Origin: Bacteroidia bacterium
GTDB lineage: Bacteria > Bacteroidota > Bacteroidia > J057
Direction: 5' to 3'
Length of the DNA stretch: 64,000 bases
Assembly: GCA_033391075.1 (NCBI GenBank)
Contig: JAWPMV010000005.1
Coordinates: 248,001-312,000 of the forward strand
Shown here: one piece after another, positions 8,884 to 16,324 of the stretch
Position numbering within the stretch: position 1 is the first letter of the stretch
Layout: the number at the start of each line of letters is the position of its first letter
Position numbers and translations under genes: made by a program
Notes under the pieces: generated by a model
Seen by the model: the letters and a program-made list of their open reading frames with translations, nothing else
What the model was told of the DNA's origin: nothing
Database searches by the model: none

Positions 8884-9987
8884 ATGGTGGAAAATACCTC
8901 TATATATAATGAGAGCCTGATCAAAGGCATAGACATCTTCAAAGGAGCAGAAGGCAATCCTTTTTTGGCACCCCGAGGTGTTTTTTTAACGCGAAATAAA
9001 CTCATCGTTTCAGATACGGGACAAAATCGCGTCTTTATTTGGAACGAACTCCCCAAAACCGAATTTCAGGAACCGGATGTCACCCTGGGACAAGAAAGTT
9101 CGGAAGGAGTGGGAAGAAATTCCGGGGGAAAGGTGAGCGCTTCTAGCCTGCTCTATCCGTCAGGAATTTGGTCAAACGGGAAATACCTGATCGTTGCAGA
9201 CGCCTGGAATCATAGAGTACTTATTTGGAATGAATTTCCCCAGAGGGACGGACAGCCCGCAGATGTTGTGTTGGGACAAGAAGATTTCCAATCAAATGAG
9301 CCAAACATCAAAGGCATTGCACATCCCCCTTCTGCCCAATCACTCTATTGGCCTTATGGCGTTTTTTCAGATGAGAAATCTTTGTGGATCGCGGATACGG
9401 GAAATCGTCGGGTACTTTATTTTGAAGAGATCCCGACCACTTCCTTTCAGGCTGCTGATGGGGTAATTGGGAAAGCCTCTTTTGAAGAAAAAGATTATGA
9501 TAATAAAGATGCTATCTGGCCATATTCTGTAAAAGTCTCCCCCAATGGCCAAATGGCGATTACCGATACCCAATATTATCGAGTACTCCTATGGGAGAAT
9601 TGGAAAGATGGGCTTAGGAAAGGAGCAGATACCCTCATCGGCCAAAAGGATTTTGAAGGAAATGGGCAGAATCAATACGCATGGTTTCCTGAAGCCAATA
9701 CCCTCAACTGGTGCTATGACAGCTGCTTTTACAAAGAAGGTCTGTGGGTAGCAGATACAGGTAATAGTCGTATCCTCTGGCATCCAAAAATCCCCAAGGA
9801 AAATAATGCAAAAGCAGATGACCTTTTGGGACAAGATAATTTCAATACCGGGAGCGAAAACAAAAACAGCATTTGGAGTACCGAAAAGAGCTATTACTGG
9901 CCTTTTTCCCTATGCATAGAGGAAGGATACTTCGTAGTAGCTGATACCGGTAATCACAGAATCGTAATAAACCACTTAAAAATATAG
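8884..9987 (+). CDS. NHL-repeat beta-propeller protein of the hydrogenase cluster
   Basis: 367 residues with six NHL-type blades recognisable from D-T-x-N-x-R motifs (SDTGQNRV, ADAWNHRV, ADTGNRRV, TDTQYYRV, ADTGNSRI, ADTGNHRI), alternating about every 60 residues with a G-Q motif (VTLGQ, VVLGQEDF, VIGKASF, LIGQKDF, LLGQDNF). No signal peptide, so presumably cytoplasmic. It sits 12 bases after hypE and directly abuts the nickel permease gene. A protein-binding scaffold role in hydrogenase assembly or electron transfer is inferred only from context. Confidence 0.85.
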   Translation: MVENTSIYNESLIKGIDIFKGAEGNPFLAPRGVFLTRNKLIVSDTGQNRVFIWNELPKTEFQEPDVTLGQESSEGVGRNSGGKVSASSLLYPSGIWSNGKYLIVADAWNHRVLIWNEFPQRDGQPADVVLGQEDFQSNEPNIKGIAHPPSAQSLYWPYGVFSDEKSLWIADTGNRRVLYFEEIPTTSFQAADGVIGKASFEEKDYDNKDAIWPYSVKVSPNGQMAITDTQYYRVLLWENWKDGLRKGADTLIGQKDFEGNGQNQYAWFPEANTLNWCYDSCFYKEGLWVADTGNSRILWHPKIPKENNAKADDLLGQDNFNTGSENKNSIWSTEKSYYWPFSLCIEEGYFVVADTGNHRIVINHLKI

Positions 9988-10593
9988 ATGATGGAAGGAG
10001 GACTAAGTTTGTTATTCGCGGGTTTGATAGGATTTGGACATGCTTTTGAGGCGGATCATCTCCTGGCAGTCAGCACCCTGGTTTCCAAAAGTAAATCCAC
10101 GCGAGAATTGGCGGGTAATGGATTTATCTGGGGCCTGGGCCATACATCGACCATCTTTCTGATTGGCTTGTTATTGATTGTATTCAATGTGCAGGGGCTG
10201 AAAGACTATTTTGAATACTTCGAATTATTGGTCGCCTTTATGTTGATAGCTTTGGGTATAATCAGATTTTTCAAAGATAGATCTCAGCAAGAGGTAGCAT
10301 TTGGAGGAAATACCCGCCGGGAAGCATATGGGATTGGGTTGATTCACGGGCTGGCAGGAAGTGGTGCCCTGGTGCTACTGGTATTGACAGATTTGGATGG
10401 AAAACTCAATGCCTTGAGCTATCTTCTCCTGTTTGGATTGGGTTCTGCTCTAGGAATGTCTTTTGCAGCTTCGGTTTTGCGGATTCCTATTTTGCTAGGG
10501 AAAGCGGATAAAAGCGTAAAAAGAATCTTTTCTATCCTTTCATCCTCCCTATGTATTATCTACGGCTTCATTATTATTGGCCGATTCATTTGA
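9988..10593 (+). CDS. NicO/UreH-type nickel permease
   Basis: 201-residue membrane protein with about six hydrophobic segments. The nickel/cobalt permease signature HxxxxDH appears as HAFEADH at residues 18-24 in the first helix, followed by WGLGHTS with a second conserved histidine at 52. This matches the compact HupE/UreJ/UreH-like members of the NicO group. It starts immediately after the NHL gene stop, so is in the same transcript. Likely role: nickel import for HypA/HypB; cobalt cannot be excluded from sequence. Confidence 0.82.
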   Translation: MMEGGLSLLFAGLIGFGHAFEADHLLAVSTLVSKSKSTRELAGNGFIWGLGHTSTIFLIGLLLIVFNVQGLKDYFEYFELLVAFMLIALGIIRFFKDRSQQEVAFGGNTRREAYGIGLIHGLAGSGALVLLVLTDLDGKLNALSYLLLFGLGSALGMSFAASVLRIPILLGKADKSVKRIFSILSSSLCIIYGFIIIGRFI

Positions 10594-10596
10594 TAT

Positions 10597-10830
10597 ATGG
10601 AAGAGCAATTTGATCCGAGAGAATTCCTGCTGTTTGGGCTCAAGCATTTTGGGATTCAGCTTATCGAGGAGAAAGGGAACATCCTTTACCTTGAACATGC
10701 CTATCAAATCGAAATAGAAGGCCCGTCCTTATTTAAACTTATGCATGAAGGACAGGTCGTTGCTCCCTTTGGAGGAGTAGAAGAATTGTGTGATTTCCTC
10801 AAACAGGATATCCAACTCAATTATGGATAA
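10597..10830 (+). CDS. Small hydrogenase-cluster protein of unknown function (77 aa)
   Basis: A 77-residue soluble protein rich in acidic and hydrophobic residues (FGLKHFGIQLIEEKGNILYL; PSLFKLMHEGQVVAPFGG). No cysteines except one near the C-terminus (EELCDF), no membrane segment, no known motif. It starts 3 bases after the nickel permease and ends overlapping the BFN gene start by 8 bases, so it is translated within the operon. The tight coupling supports a real gene. Function unknown. Confidence 0.7.
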   Translation: MEEQFDPREFLLFGLKHFGIQLIEEKGNILYLEHAYQIEIEGPSLFKLMHEGQVVAPFGGVEELCDFLKQDIQLNYG

Positions 10831-11386
10831 GAAAGAATTAAATATCATTGCCTTATCCAAAAGCCTTTCCAGCAAGGGAAACTTTGTTCTTGTACTGGAA
10901 GAAAATAAAGGCTTCAGACGAATCCCCATAATTATTGGTGCTTTCGAAGCACAGGCCATTGCTCTTGCACTCGAAAGTATGACTACCCCCCGACCTCAAA
11001 CTCATGATCTGGCCATGGATTTGATAGAAGCGGGAGGTTTTGAATTAAAGGAAGTGGTGATTTCTGATTTCAAGGATGAAATTTTCCATGCTCAACTCAT
11101 CCTCAAAAAAGAACAGGAAGAAAAGATTCTGGATGCCAGAAGTTCAGATGCTATAGCCCTTGCTTTGAGACGCCCCTGCCCCATCTTTACTTTTGAACAT
11201 ATCTTACAGGAAACTGGCCTTGTTTTAGACAGTCCTGGTAAATCATTTGGAGAAAAACGCAGGAGCCTGGAACAATATTCCCTGGATGAACTTCAGATGT
11301 TATTAGATAGATTGATCGAAAAGGAGGACTATGAAAGTGCCCGAAAAATCCGGGATATTATAGATAAGAAGACAAATACAAATTAA
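10823..11386 (+). CDS. Bifunctional nuclease (BFN/DUF151) domain protein with UVR motif
   Basis: 187 residues from the ATG at 10823; a longer reading from 10790 adds only out-of-family residues and overlaps the previous gene more. The BFN core is recognisable from RRIPIIIGAFEAQAIALALE and a second conserved block LDARSSDAIALALRRPCPIF. The C-terminal YSLDELQMLLDRLIEKEDYESARKIRDII resembles a UvrB/UvrC-interaction helix pair. BFN-UVR proteins are common single genes in Bacteroidota and are not part of hydrogenase assembly, so its place inside this operon is odd. Overlap with the 77-aa gene indicates co-transcription. Confidence 0.85.
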   Translation: MDKKELNIIALSKSLSSKGNFVLVLEENKGFRRIPIIIGAFEAQAIALALESMTTPRPQTHDLAMDLIEAGGFELKEVVISDFKDEIFHAQLILKKEQEEKILDARSSDAIALALRRPCPIFTFEHILQETGLVLDSPGKSFGEKRRSLEQYSLDELQMLLDRLIEKEDYESARKIRDIIDKKTNTN

Positions 11387-11389
11387 TTG

Positions 11390-11409
11390 TACTTTTGTCT
11401 CTAGAAAAT
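11390..11409 (+). promoter_or_regulatory. tetR1 promoter -7 box and operator half-site
   Basis: TACTTTTG at 11390-11397 matches the Bacteroidota -7 consensus TAnnTTTG exactly. It is followed at 11402-11409 by TAGAAAAT, one half of the cluster palindrome, placed where transcription would begin. The second half is poorly conserved. This suggests a separate tetR1 promoter with possible weak autoregulation. No clear -33 TTTG is seen. Confidence 0.45.
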
Positions 11410-11417
11410 TTATCCTC

Positions 11418-12089
11418 TTGAAGAACAGGGACAAAATACTAACTGCAGCCAAAAGGCTATTCAATGATCATGGCTTCGTAAATGTGCGCCTTCAACACAT
11501 TTCCGATGACACCATTATCAGCGTTGGTAACATTGCCTACCACTTCAAAAATAAAGAAGCTATCGTAAGCCATATATTCGAAGAGCTGGAGCAAAAGCAA
11601 AAAGATCTTCTAATTGAATACAGGCATACCCCCATTTTTGCCAATGTCGACAGAATTTTTTCAGTTTTGAGAGAATTGCAGGAAGAATACAGCTTCTTCT
11701 ACACCGATATTGTCGAAATCAAAAGGTCTTACCCTCTCCTCTTTGAGAAGATAAATCAGTTTTTTCGATATCAGGTATTGCTTTTTGAAGAAATTATTCG
11801 CTTTAATATCTCCAGAGGAGCCCTGCTAAAAGAAGAAACAGAACAACACACGCATTTTCTTGCCTCACTGATCATCAAACATCTGAGCAGTTGGAGAACC
11901 TTCTCCATTACCTGGCTGGAAAATACGAATGAGAACCTTGAAGCTATGTCTGATAGTATTTGGAATATTCTTTTCCCTTACATGAGCAAAAGTGGCAAGG
12001 AAGAATACCAAATTAATAAGGAGCAGAAAGTTAAAATTTATCCCGCCGATAAGATTCATGAGAGCAAGTCTGGACAAAAAGACCTATAA
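11418..12089 (+). CDS. TetR-family transcriptional regulator 1
   Basis: 223 residues from a TTG start chosen because it gives the family N-terminus (KILTAAKRLFNDHGF). The helix-turn-helix recognition region reads ISVGNIAYHFKNK, almost identical to that of the second TetR at 12430 (ISVGNLAYHYKNK). The rest is a helical ligand/dimer domain. It lies 31 bases after the BFN gene, behind its own -7 box. It probably binds the TTAGAAAA palindromes upstream of hypB, hypC and hupS. The ligand is unknown. The last ~30 residues are basic and dispensable-looking. Confidence 0.9.
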   Translation: MKNRDKILTAAKRLFNDHGFVNVRLQHISDDTIISVGNIAYHFKNKEAIVSHIFEELEQKQKDLLIEYRHTPIFANVDRIFSVLRELQEEYSFFYTDIVEIKRSYPLLFEKINQFFRYQVLLFEEIIRFNISRGALLKEETEQHTHFLASLIIKHLSSWRTFSITWLENTNENLEAMSDSIWNILFPYMSKSGKEEYQINKEQKVKIYPADKIHESKSGQKDL

Positions 12090-12411
12090 GTTACTGCTGC
12101 AATTCAAACAGCATTCTATGGATAGCGGTAAGCTGGGAAAGAACCTGGACCTGGATTTTCTTCAGGATGATCTCTGGTTGCAGGATGCCGCAGTTTTTGA
12201 CAGGGTGGTTCGGATAAACGGATCCTGGCAGGTTTTTCTGGTATTTGTTCACTACCGAAATCCTTTGCTTCTCATCAAACGCTTCATCAAATCTCAAATT
12301 TCTCGACAAAAAGCCAAGGTCGACGCCGTTTACATGAAGAGATTGGCTGCAAAAGATCAAAGAGGGACTTTGCATGTCAATCCAGAACTCTACAAGATCT
12401 GCAAAAACTGA
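12058..12411 (+). CDS. Small hydrogenase-cluster protein, family A copy 1 (117 aa)
   Basis: 117 residues from the ATG at 12058, overlapping the tetR1 end by 32 bases; a start at 11992 is possible but overlaps more, and Met21 (12118) is also possible. The C-terminal 81 residues align without a gap to the protein at 16698-17021, with 30 identical positions: DDxWLQxAxV at 37-46, GxWxV near 55-59, SRxKA near 82-86 and KDxRGTL at 99-105, ending YxICxN. No known domain recognised. It lies between the two tetR genes. Predicted soluble and basic at the C-terminus. Confidence 0.8.
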   Translation: MRASLDKKTYKLLLQFKQHSMDSGKLGKNLDLDFLQDDLWLQDAAVFDRVVRINGSWQVFLVFVHYRNPLLLIKRFIKSQISRQKAKVDAVYMKRLAAKDQRGTLHVNPELYKICKN

Positions 12412-12429
12412 TCTTGCTAATGCTTAAGA

Positions 12430-13038
12430 ATGTCTAATACTAAGTCAAAAATACTCTCAGCAGCTCTTGACCTCTTTAATAAAAGTGGCCTCAAAAATAC
12501 GACTCTGCAAACCATCGCAGACGAAGTAGGAATCAGTGTGGGAAACCTTGCTTACCATTATAAGAATAAGCAGGATATCCTTTCCGCACATACAGAAATC
12601 CTGGATGAAAAACTCCAGAAGTCTCTAACGCATTTTCGCAACTTCCCAAATTTCCTCGACTTCCATATACAGCTACAACATATTCTGGAGGTTCAGCAAG
12701 AATTTAGTTACATCTTTAGAAACCAAGGAGAAATCGCCCTCAATTATCCTGAGACATTTGATCTTCTCAAAAGCTTCCGCCAAAAGCTAAAAGCCCAAAT
12801 TGAAAGCAGAATTGAGTATCAGGCCGAAAAAGGACATCTCTTAATTGAGCTGGGAGAGGAAGTCGATTTATTGGCCAATAACCTTACCCACTACATTCTT
12901 TCCTCTCAGATTCATCAATTGTATGAAGAAGAGAAAGATCCTAAACTTCTTTTTAAAAGCCTCTGGGCCCTCCTTAAAACCTATTTGAGCGAACAAGGAT
13001 TGCAAGAATATACCTTCCTCATCCATTCCACTATCTAA
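12430..13038 (+). CDS. TetR-family transcriptional regulator 2
   Basis: 202 residues starting MSNTKSKILSAALDLFNKSG, a standard TetR N-terminus. HTH: TTLQTIADEVGISVGNLAYHYKNK. It is a paralogue of tetR1, similar in HTH and in a mid-protein Q-E-[FY]-S-[YF] segment, but diverged in the ligand domain. It directly precedes the hupSL promoter and its palindrome (13077). Two related regulators with near-identical reading heads in one locus could compete for, or co-occupy, the same operators. Confidence 0.92.
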   Translation: MSNTKSKILSAALDLFNKSGLKNTTLQTIADEVGISVGNLAYHYKNKQDILSAHTEILDEKLQKSLTHFRNFPNFLDFHIQLQHILEVQQEFSYIFRNQGEIALNYPETFDLLKSFRQKLKAQIESRIEYQAEKGHLLIELGEEVDLLANNLTHYILSSQIHQLYEEEKDPKLLFKSLWALLKTYLSEQGLQEYTFLIHSTI

Positions 13039-13060
13039 TCTAGAATAAATCTAAATTAGA
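13034..13060 (+). terminator. Hairpin after tetR2 (possible weak terminator)
   Basis: Stem TCTAATCTAGA (13034-13044) and TCTAAATTAGA (13050-13060), 11 pairs with one mismatch and a 5-base loop, begins at the tetR2 stop codon. It is A/T-rich and a T-rich run follows about 10 bases later, not directly. The arms contain the TTAGA core of the nearby operator, so it could instead be an auxiliary regulator site. Confidence 0.4.
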
Positions 13061-13076
13061 GTATCTTTTCAATTTT

Positions 13077-13094
13077 TTAGAAAAATTTTTCTAA
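13077..13094. promoter_or_regulatory. Palindromic operator upstream of hupSL
   Basis: TTAGAAAAATTTTTCTAA is a perfect 18-base palindrome, the best copy of the cluster motif. It lies 17 bases before a TATACTTG -7-like box (13111-13118) and about 97 bases before the hupS start. Confidence 0.8.
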
Positions 13095-13110
13095 TCAAGT
13101 TTTTTTTGCC

Positions 13111-13118
13111 TATACTTG
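13111..13118 (+). promoter_or_regulatory. Putative -7 element of the hupSL promoter
   Basis: TATACTTG matches the Bacteroidota TAnnTTTG box at seven of eight positions and is the only good candidate between the operator and hupS. The leader to the ATG at 13191 would be about 65 bases. Confidence 0.4.
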
Positions 13119-13190
13119 GATATATGAATTCGTTCATGTGTGAGTTTCTTTAATAATCAACTCACATTTACATCTCATTCTACTACTACA

Positions 13191-14150
13191 ATGGCAAATG
13201 TTTTATGGTTACAAGGAGGAGCATGCAGTGGTAATACCATGTCCTTCCTCGATGCTGAAGAACCTACCGTAGTTGAACTCATTACGGACTTTGGCATAAA
13301 CATTCTTTGGCACCCTACAGTCGGCCTTGAAATCGGTCACCAGGTAAGTGATCTGCTTAATAGCTGTCTCAAAGGTGAAACACAACTAGACATTTTTGTT
13401 TTCGAAGGATCAATTGTTCAGGGACCCAATGGTACCGGGCAAATGAATTTCTTCGCAGATCGTCCCATGAAAGATTGGGTAAAGGAGCTCTCGGAAGTGG
13501 CTCAGTTTGTGGTTGCAATCGGTGATTGTGCTACTTATGGAGGTATTCCTGCAGTTCCCCCCAACCCATCTGAATCAACCGGGATGCAATTTCACAAAAG
13601 AGATAAAGGAGGATTCCTGGGGTCTGGATTCGTATCCAAAGGAGGTTTGCCAGTAATTAATATACCCGGTTGTCCTGCACACCCGGATTGGATCACCCAA
13701 ATTCTTGTAGCCATTTCAACGGGTAGAATTGGAGATGTATTGATCGATCACTACCACAGACCCAAAACCTTTTTCACTGACTTTGTCCAAACTGGATGTA
13801 CCAATGCAGCTGCTTTTGGTGAAAAGATAGATGGAGCCTTTGGAAAAAGAGGAGGCTGTCTCTTCTATGAGGTGGGTTGTAGAGGTCCGATGACTCACGC
13901 AAGTTGTAACCGTATTCTTTGGAATAGACAAAATAGTAAAACCAGGGCCAATCATCCTTGTCTAGGTTGTACAGAACCTGGCTTCCCGCATCATGACCTA
14001 AAGAAAGGCAGCATTTTCAAAACGATGAAATACCTGAATGTCTTTCCGAAAGAAGTGCCCGAGGGAGAAAGTAAACTCGGCTACTATTTTAAAGCTGGAA
14101 TGCACAAGGTATTACCTACCAATAATGCATTGAAAGCTTCCTCCAAGTAA
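13191..14150 (+). CDS. hupS: [NiFe]-hydrogenase small subunit, group 2a-like
   Basis: 319 residues from the ATG at 13191, giving MANVLWLQGGACSGNTMSFL, the start typical of cyanobacterial HupS; a GTG at 13140 would add 17 unlikely residues. There is no Tat signal and no C-terminal membrane anchor, so the enzyme is cytosolic. Cysteines for three Fe-S clusters are present: GGACSGN, GDCATYGG, IPGCPAHPDW, QTGCTN, GCLFYEVGCRGPMTHASCNR and HPCLGCTEPGFP. It transfers electrons from the NiFe site to an as yet unidentified acceptor. Co-transcribed with hupL, 18 bases apart. Confidence 0.96.
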   Translation: MANVLWLQGGACSGNTMSFLDAEEPTVVELITDFGINILWHPTVGLEIGHQVSDLLNSCLKGETQLDIFVFEGSIVQGPNGTGQMNFFADRPMKDWVKELSEVAQFVVAIGDCATYGGIPAVPPNPSESTGMQFHKRDKGGFLGSGFVSKGGLPVINIPGCPAHPDWITQILVAISTGRIGDVLIDHYHRPKTFFTDFVQTGCTNAAAFGEKIDGAFGKRGGCLFYEVGCRGPMTHASCNRILWNRQNSKTRANHPCLGCTEPGFPHHDLKKGSIFKTMKYLNVFPKEVPEGESKLGYYFKAGMHKVLPTNNALKASSK

Positions 14151-14168
14151 ACTCCTAACCGAAAAAAC

Positions 14169-15767
14169 ATGTCTCATATAAAAGAACTTAATATATCTCC
14201 TGTAGGGAGAGTAGAAGGGGACCTGGATGTCAAGGTCTTTATGCAGGATGGCGTCGTCACTCGCGCACATACCCAGGCGGCCATGTACAGAGGCTTCGAG
14301 AAAATCCTCGTGGGTAAAGACCCTCAAGCAGGATTGATTGTTACGCCTCGTGCTTGTGGAATATGTGGGGGCTCGCACCTTTACTGTGCATCTTCAGCAT
14401 TGGATGTTGCCTGGGGCACTACTCTACCCCCTAATGCGCTCTTACTCAGAGCCATAGGACAGGCCACTGAAACCATTCAAAGTATTCCCCGCTGGTTTTA
14501 CGCCATTTTCGCTACCGACTTAGCCAACAAGAAATTTGCCAATAAACCTCTATATCAGGAGGTAGTAAAAAGATTTGCCGCCTATGTAGGTACCTCTTTC
14601 CAAAAAGGAGTAACTGCCTCTGGTAGACCGGTGGAAGTTTATGCCCTCTTCGGTGGACAATGGCCTCACTCAAGCTATATGGTTCCGGGAGGAGTAATGT
14701 GTGCTCCTACACTCAAGGACATTACCCGTGCGCATTCCATTATGAATCATTTCCGCAATGATTGGTTGGAAACTGTTTGGTTGGGTTGTTCTATCGAGCG
14801 CTACCTGGAAATTAAAAGCTGGGATGATATGCTGGCATGGGTGGAAGAAAATGAATCTCAAAGAAACTCTGACCTTGGCTTATTCATCAGAGCCAGTTTG
14901 GAATTTGGATTAGATAAATTTGGACAGGGAGTAGGTAAATACCTCGCATGGGGTACCTATCTACACAAAGATCTTTACCAAAAGCCTACCATAGAAGGAA
15001 GAAATCCTGCTACTATCAGTCCATCCGGATTCTTTGATGGGAAAAATTATCATGAAGCAGACCAAAAGCAGGTAAGGGAACACGTTACCCATTCGTGGTA
15101 TGAAAATCAGGATGATTCTATGCATCCTTTTGATCAGCCAGCTCCTTCGGGTTCTCTTAACTCAACTATTCTCGAAAATACAGACTTTAACGGTAAATAC
15201 TCCTGGGCCAAAGCCCCAAGATTTATGGAGTATGCAGCCGAAACCGGCCCACTCGCACGAGTGATCATGGCAGCTAATCCAGCAAATACCTCCCACCAAT
15301 TCCAGGATCCTCTCTTTGGAGATATCATGGATAAAATGGGACCTAGTGTTTTTACACGTGCTCTGGCAAGGGTACATGAAGCACCCAGACTTTACAATAT
15401 GATCAACAAGTGGTTATCTGAAGTCAATCTGGATGAAGCTTTTTACATCAAGCCAGAAGAAAAAGATGGCGTGGGTTGGGGAGCTACCGAAGCAGCTCGT
15501 GGAGCACTTGCTCATTGGATCAAGATCAAAGATGGCGTAATTGAAAATTACCAAATCATTGCTCCTACTACCTTCAATGTAGGGCCTAATGACAGCCAGG
15601 GTAATTCTGGTCCGATTGAAGCTGCCCTTGAAGGTACAGAAATCGAGGATCCACACGATCCAGTTGAAGTTGGTCTGGTTGCTCGTTCATTTGACAGTTG
15701 TCTGGTATGTACCGTACATGCACATGACGAAAAAACAGGCAAAGAATTGGCAAAATTCAAACTATAA
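14169..15767 (+). CDS. hupL: [NiFe]-hydrogenase large subunit, group 2a-like
   Basis: 532 residues holding the NiFe active site. N-terminal ligands Cys63 and Cys66 lie in RACGICGGSH; C-terminal ligands Cys511 and Cys514 in SFDSCLVCTVH. Both motifs fit the group 2 uptake type. Maturation would cut after His517 and release a 15-residue tail (AHDEKTGKELAKFKL), so a protease is needed and is encoded next. The second ligand motif reads DSC rather than the common DPC, as in cyanobacterial-type enzymes. Reaction: H2 to 2 H+ and 2 electrons. Confidence 0.97.
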   Translation: MSHIKELNISPVGRVEGDLDVKVFMQDGVVTRAHTQAAMYRGFEKILVGKDPQAGLIVTPRACGICGGSHLYCASSALDVAWGTTLPPNALLLRAIGQATETIQSIPRWFYAIFATDLANKKFANKPLYQEVVKRFAAYVGTSFQKGVTASGRPVEVYALFGGQWPHSSYMVPGGVMCAPTLKDITRAHSIMNHFRNDWLETVWLGCSIERYLEIKSWDDMLAWVEENESQRNSDLGLFIRASLEFGLDKFGQGVGKYLAWGTYLHKDLYQKPTIEGRNPATISPSGFFDGKNYHEADQKQVREHVTHSWYENQDDSMHPFDQPAPSGSLNSTILENTDFNGKYSWAKAPRFMEYAAETGPLARVIMAANPANTSHQFQDPLFGDIMDKMGPSVFTRALARVHEAPRLYNMINKWLSEVNLDEAFYIKPEEKDGVGWGATEAARGALAHWIKIKDGVIENYQIIAPTTFNVGPNDSQGNSGPIEAALEGTEIEDPHDPVEVGLVARSFDSCLVCTVHAHDEKTGKELAKFKL

Positions 15768-15797
15768 TGTCATAACTAAAATCATAAAAGATCATGG

Positions 15798-15830
15798 GCC
15801 TGTCCTCCCACTTGGGGAGACAGGCTTTTT
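15798..15830 (+). terminator. Intrinsic terminator/attenuator between hupL and the protease gene
   Basis: Stem GCCTGTC (15798-15804) with GACAGGC (15819-15825), extended inward by CCC/GGG, then TTTTT at 15826-15830. It lies between the hupL stop and the protease ATG at 15842. It would let structural subunits be made in excess of downstream accessory proteins if read-through is partial. Confidence 0.85.
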
Positions 15831-15841
15831 ACATCAAACAT

Positions 15842-16321
15842 ATGGGAAAGATCACGATAATGGGATTTGGGAATCCAGTTCGGGAAGATGATGGAGTAGG
15901 CATTTATGTAATTGAGAAACTGAAGGAGAAAATCGAGCATGAGGACATAGAAATCCTGGATATGGGAACAGCTGCTTTTGAGGTTTTATTTAAGCTTCGT
16001 GGTAGGGAAAGAATCATACTGGTCGATGCCGTAATCAATACTGGAGAGGCGGTAGGTACCCTTTATAAGCTACCTGCTTCGGAGATCAATGCGCATATTC
16101 AAGACGATCCTCTGGTATTTCTCCATAGCTTAAAATGGGACCAGGCACTCAGCTATGCTAAAAAGATTTTGCAAGAAGATTATCCTGAGAATATCGATGT
16201 ATACCTCGTGGCCATAGATAGTACCCGCTTTAATACAGAAATGACCCAAGAAGCCCGTGAGGGTGGAGATAAACTGGTTGATAAAATTCTTGAAGATATT
16301 GACGCAAAGGTCCTAAATTAA
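15842..16321 (+). CDS. hupW: Hydrogenase maturation endopeptidase (HupW/HyaD type)
   Basis: 159 residues from the ATG at 15842; the longer reading from 15794 runs through the terminator hairpin and adds no family sequence. It cleaves the C-terminal tail of HupL after nickel insertion. Seen: GFGNPVREDDGVG near 9-21 (first nickel-sensing acid residue), DMGTAAFE near 40, LVDAV near 62, and HSLKWDQ with the conserved histidine near 90. It follows hupSL behind a terminator-like hairpin and precedes the next gene by 3 bases. Confidence 0.93.
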   Translation: MGKITIMGFGNPVREDDGVGIYVIEKLKEKIEHEDIEILDMGTAAFEVLFKLRGRERIILVDAVINTGEAVGTLYKLPASEINAHIQDDPLVFLHSLKWDQALSYAKKILQEDYPENIDVYLVAIDSTRFNTEMTQEAREGGDKLVDKILEDIDAKVLN

Positions 16322-16324
16322 GAT

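Noticed and set aside
10790-10822. N-terminal extension of the BFN gene
   Set aside because: The ATG at 10823 gives a normal family start; extra residues are unlike the family and overlap the previous gene more.
13140-13190. GTG-initiated 17-residue extension of HupS
   Set aside because: The residues are not family-like, whereas MANVLWLQGG at 13191 is the standard group 2a start; it is not a Tat signal.
15794-15841. N-terminal extension of the maturation protease
   Set aside because: It encodes the terminator hairpin and no family residues; the ATG at 15842 fits.
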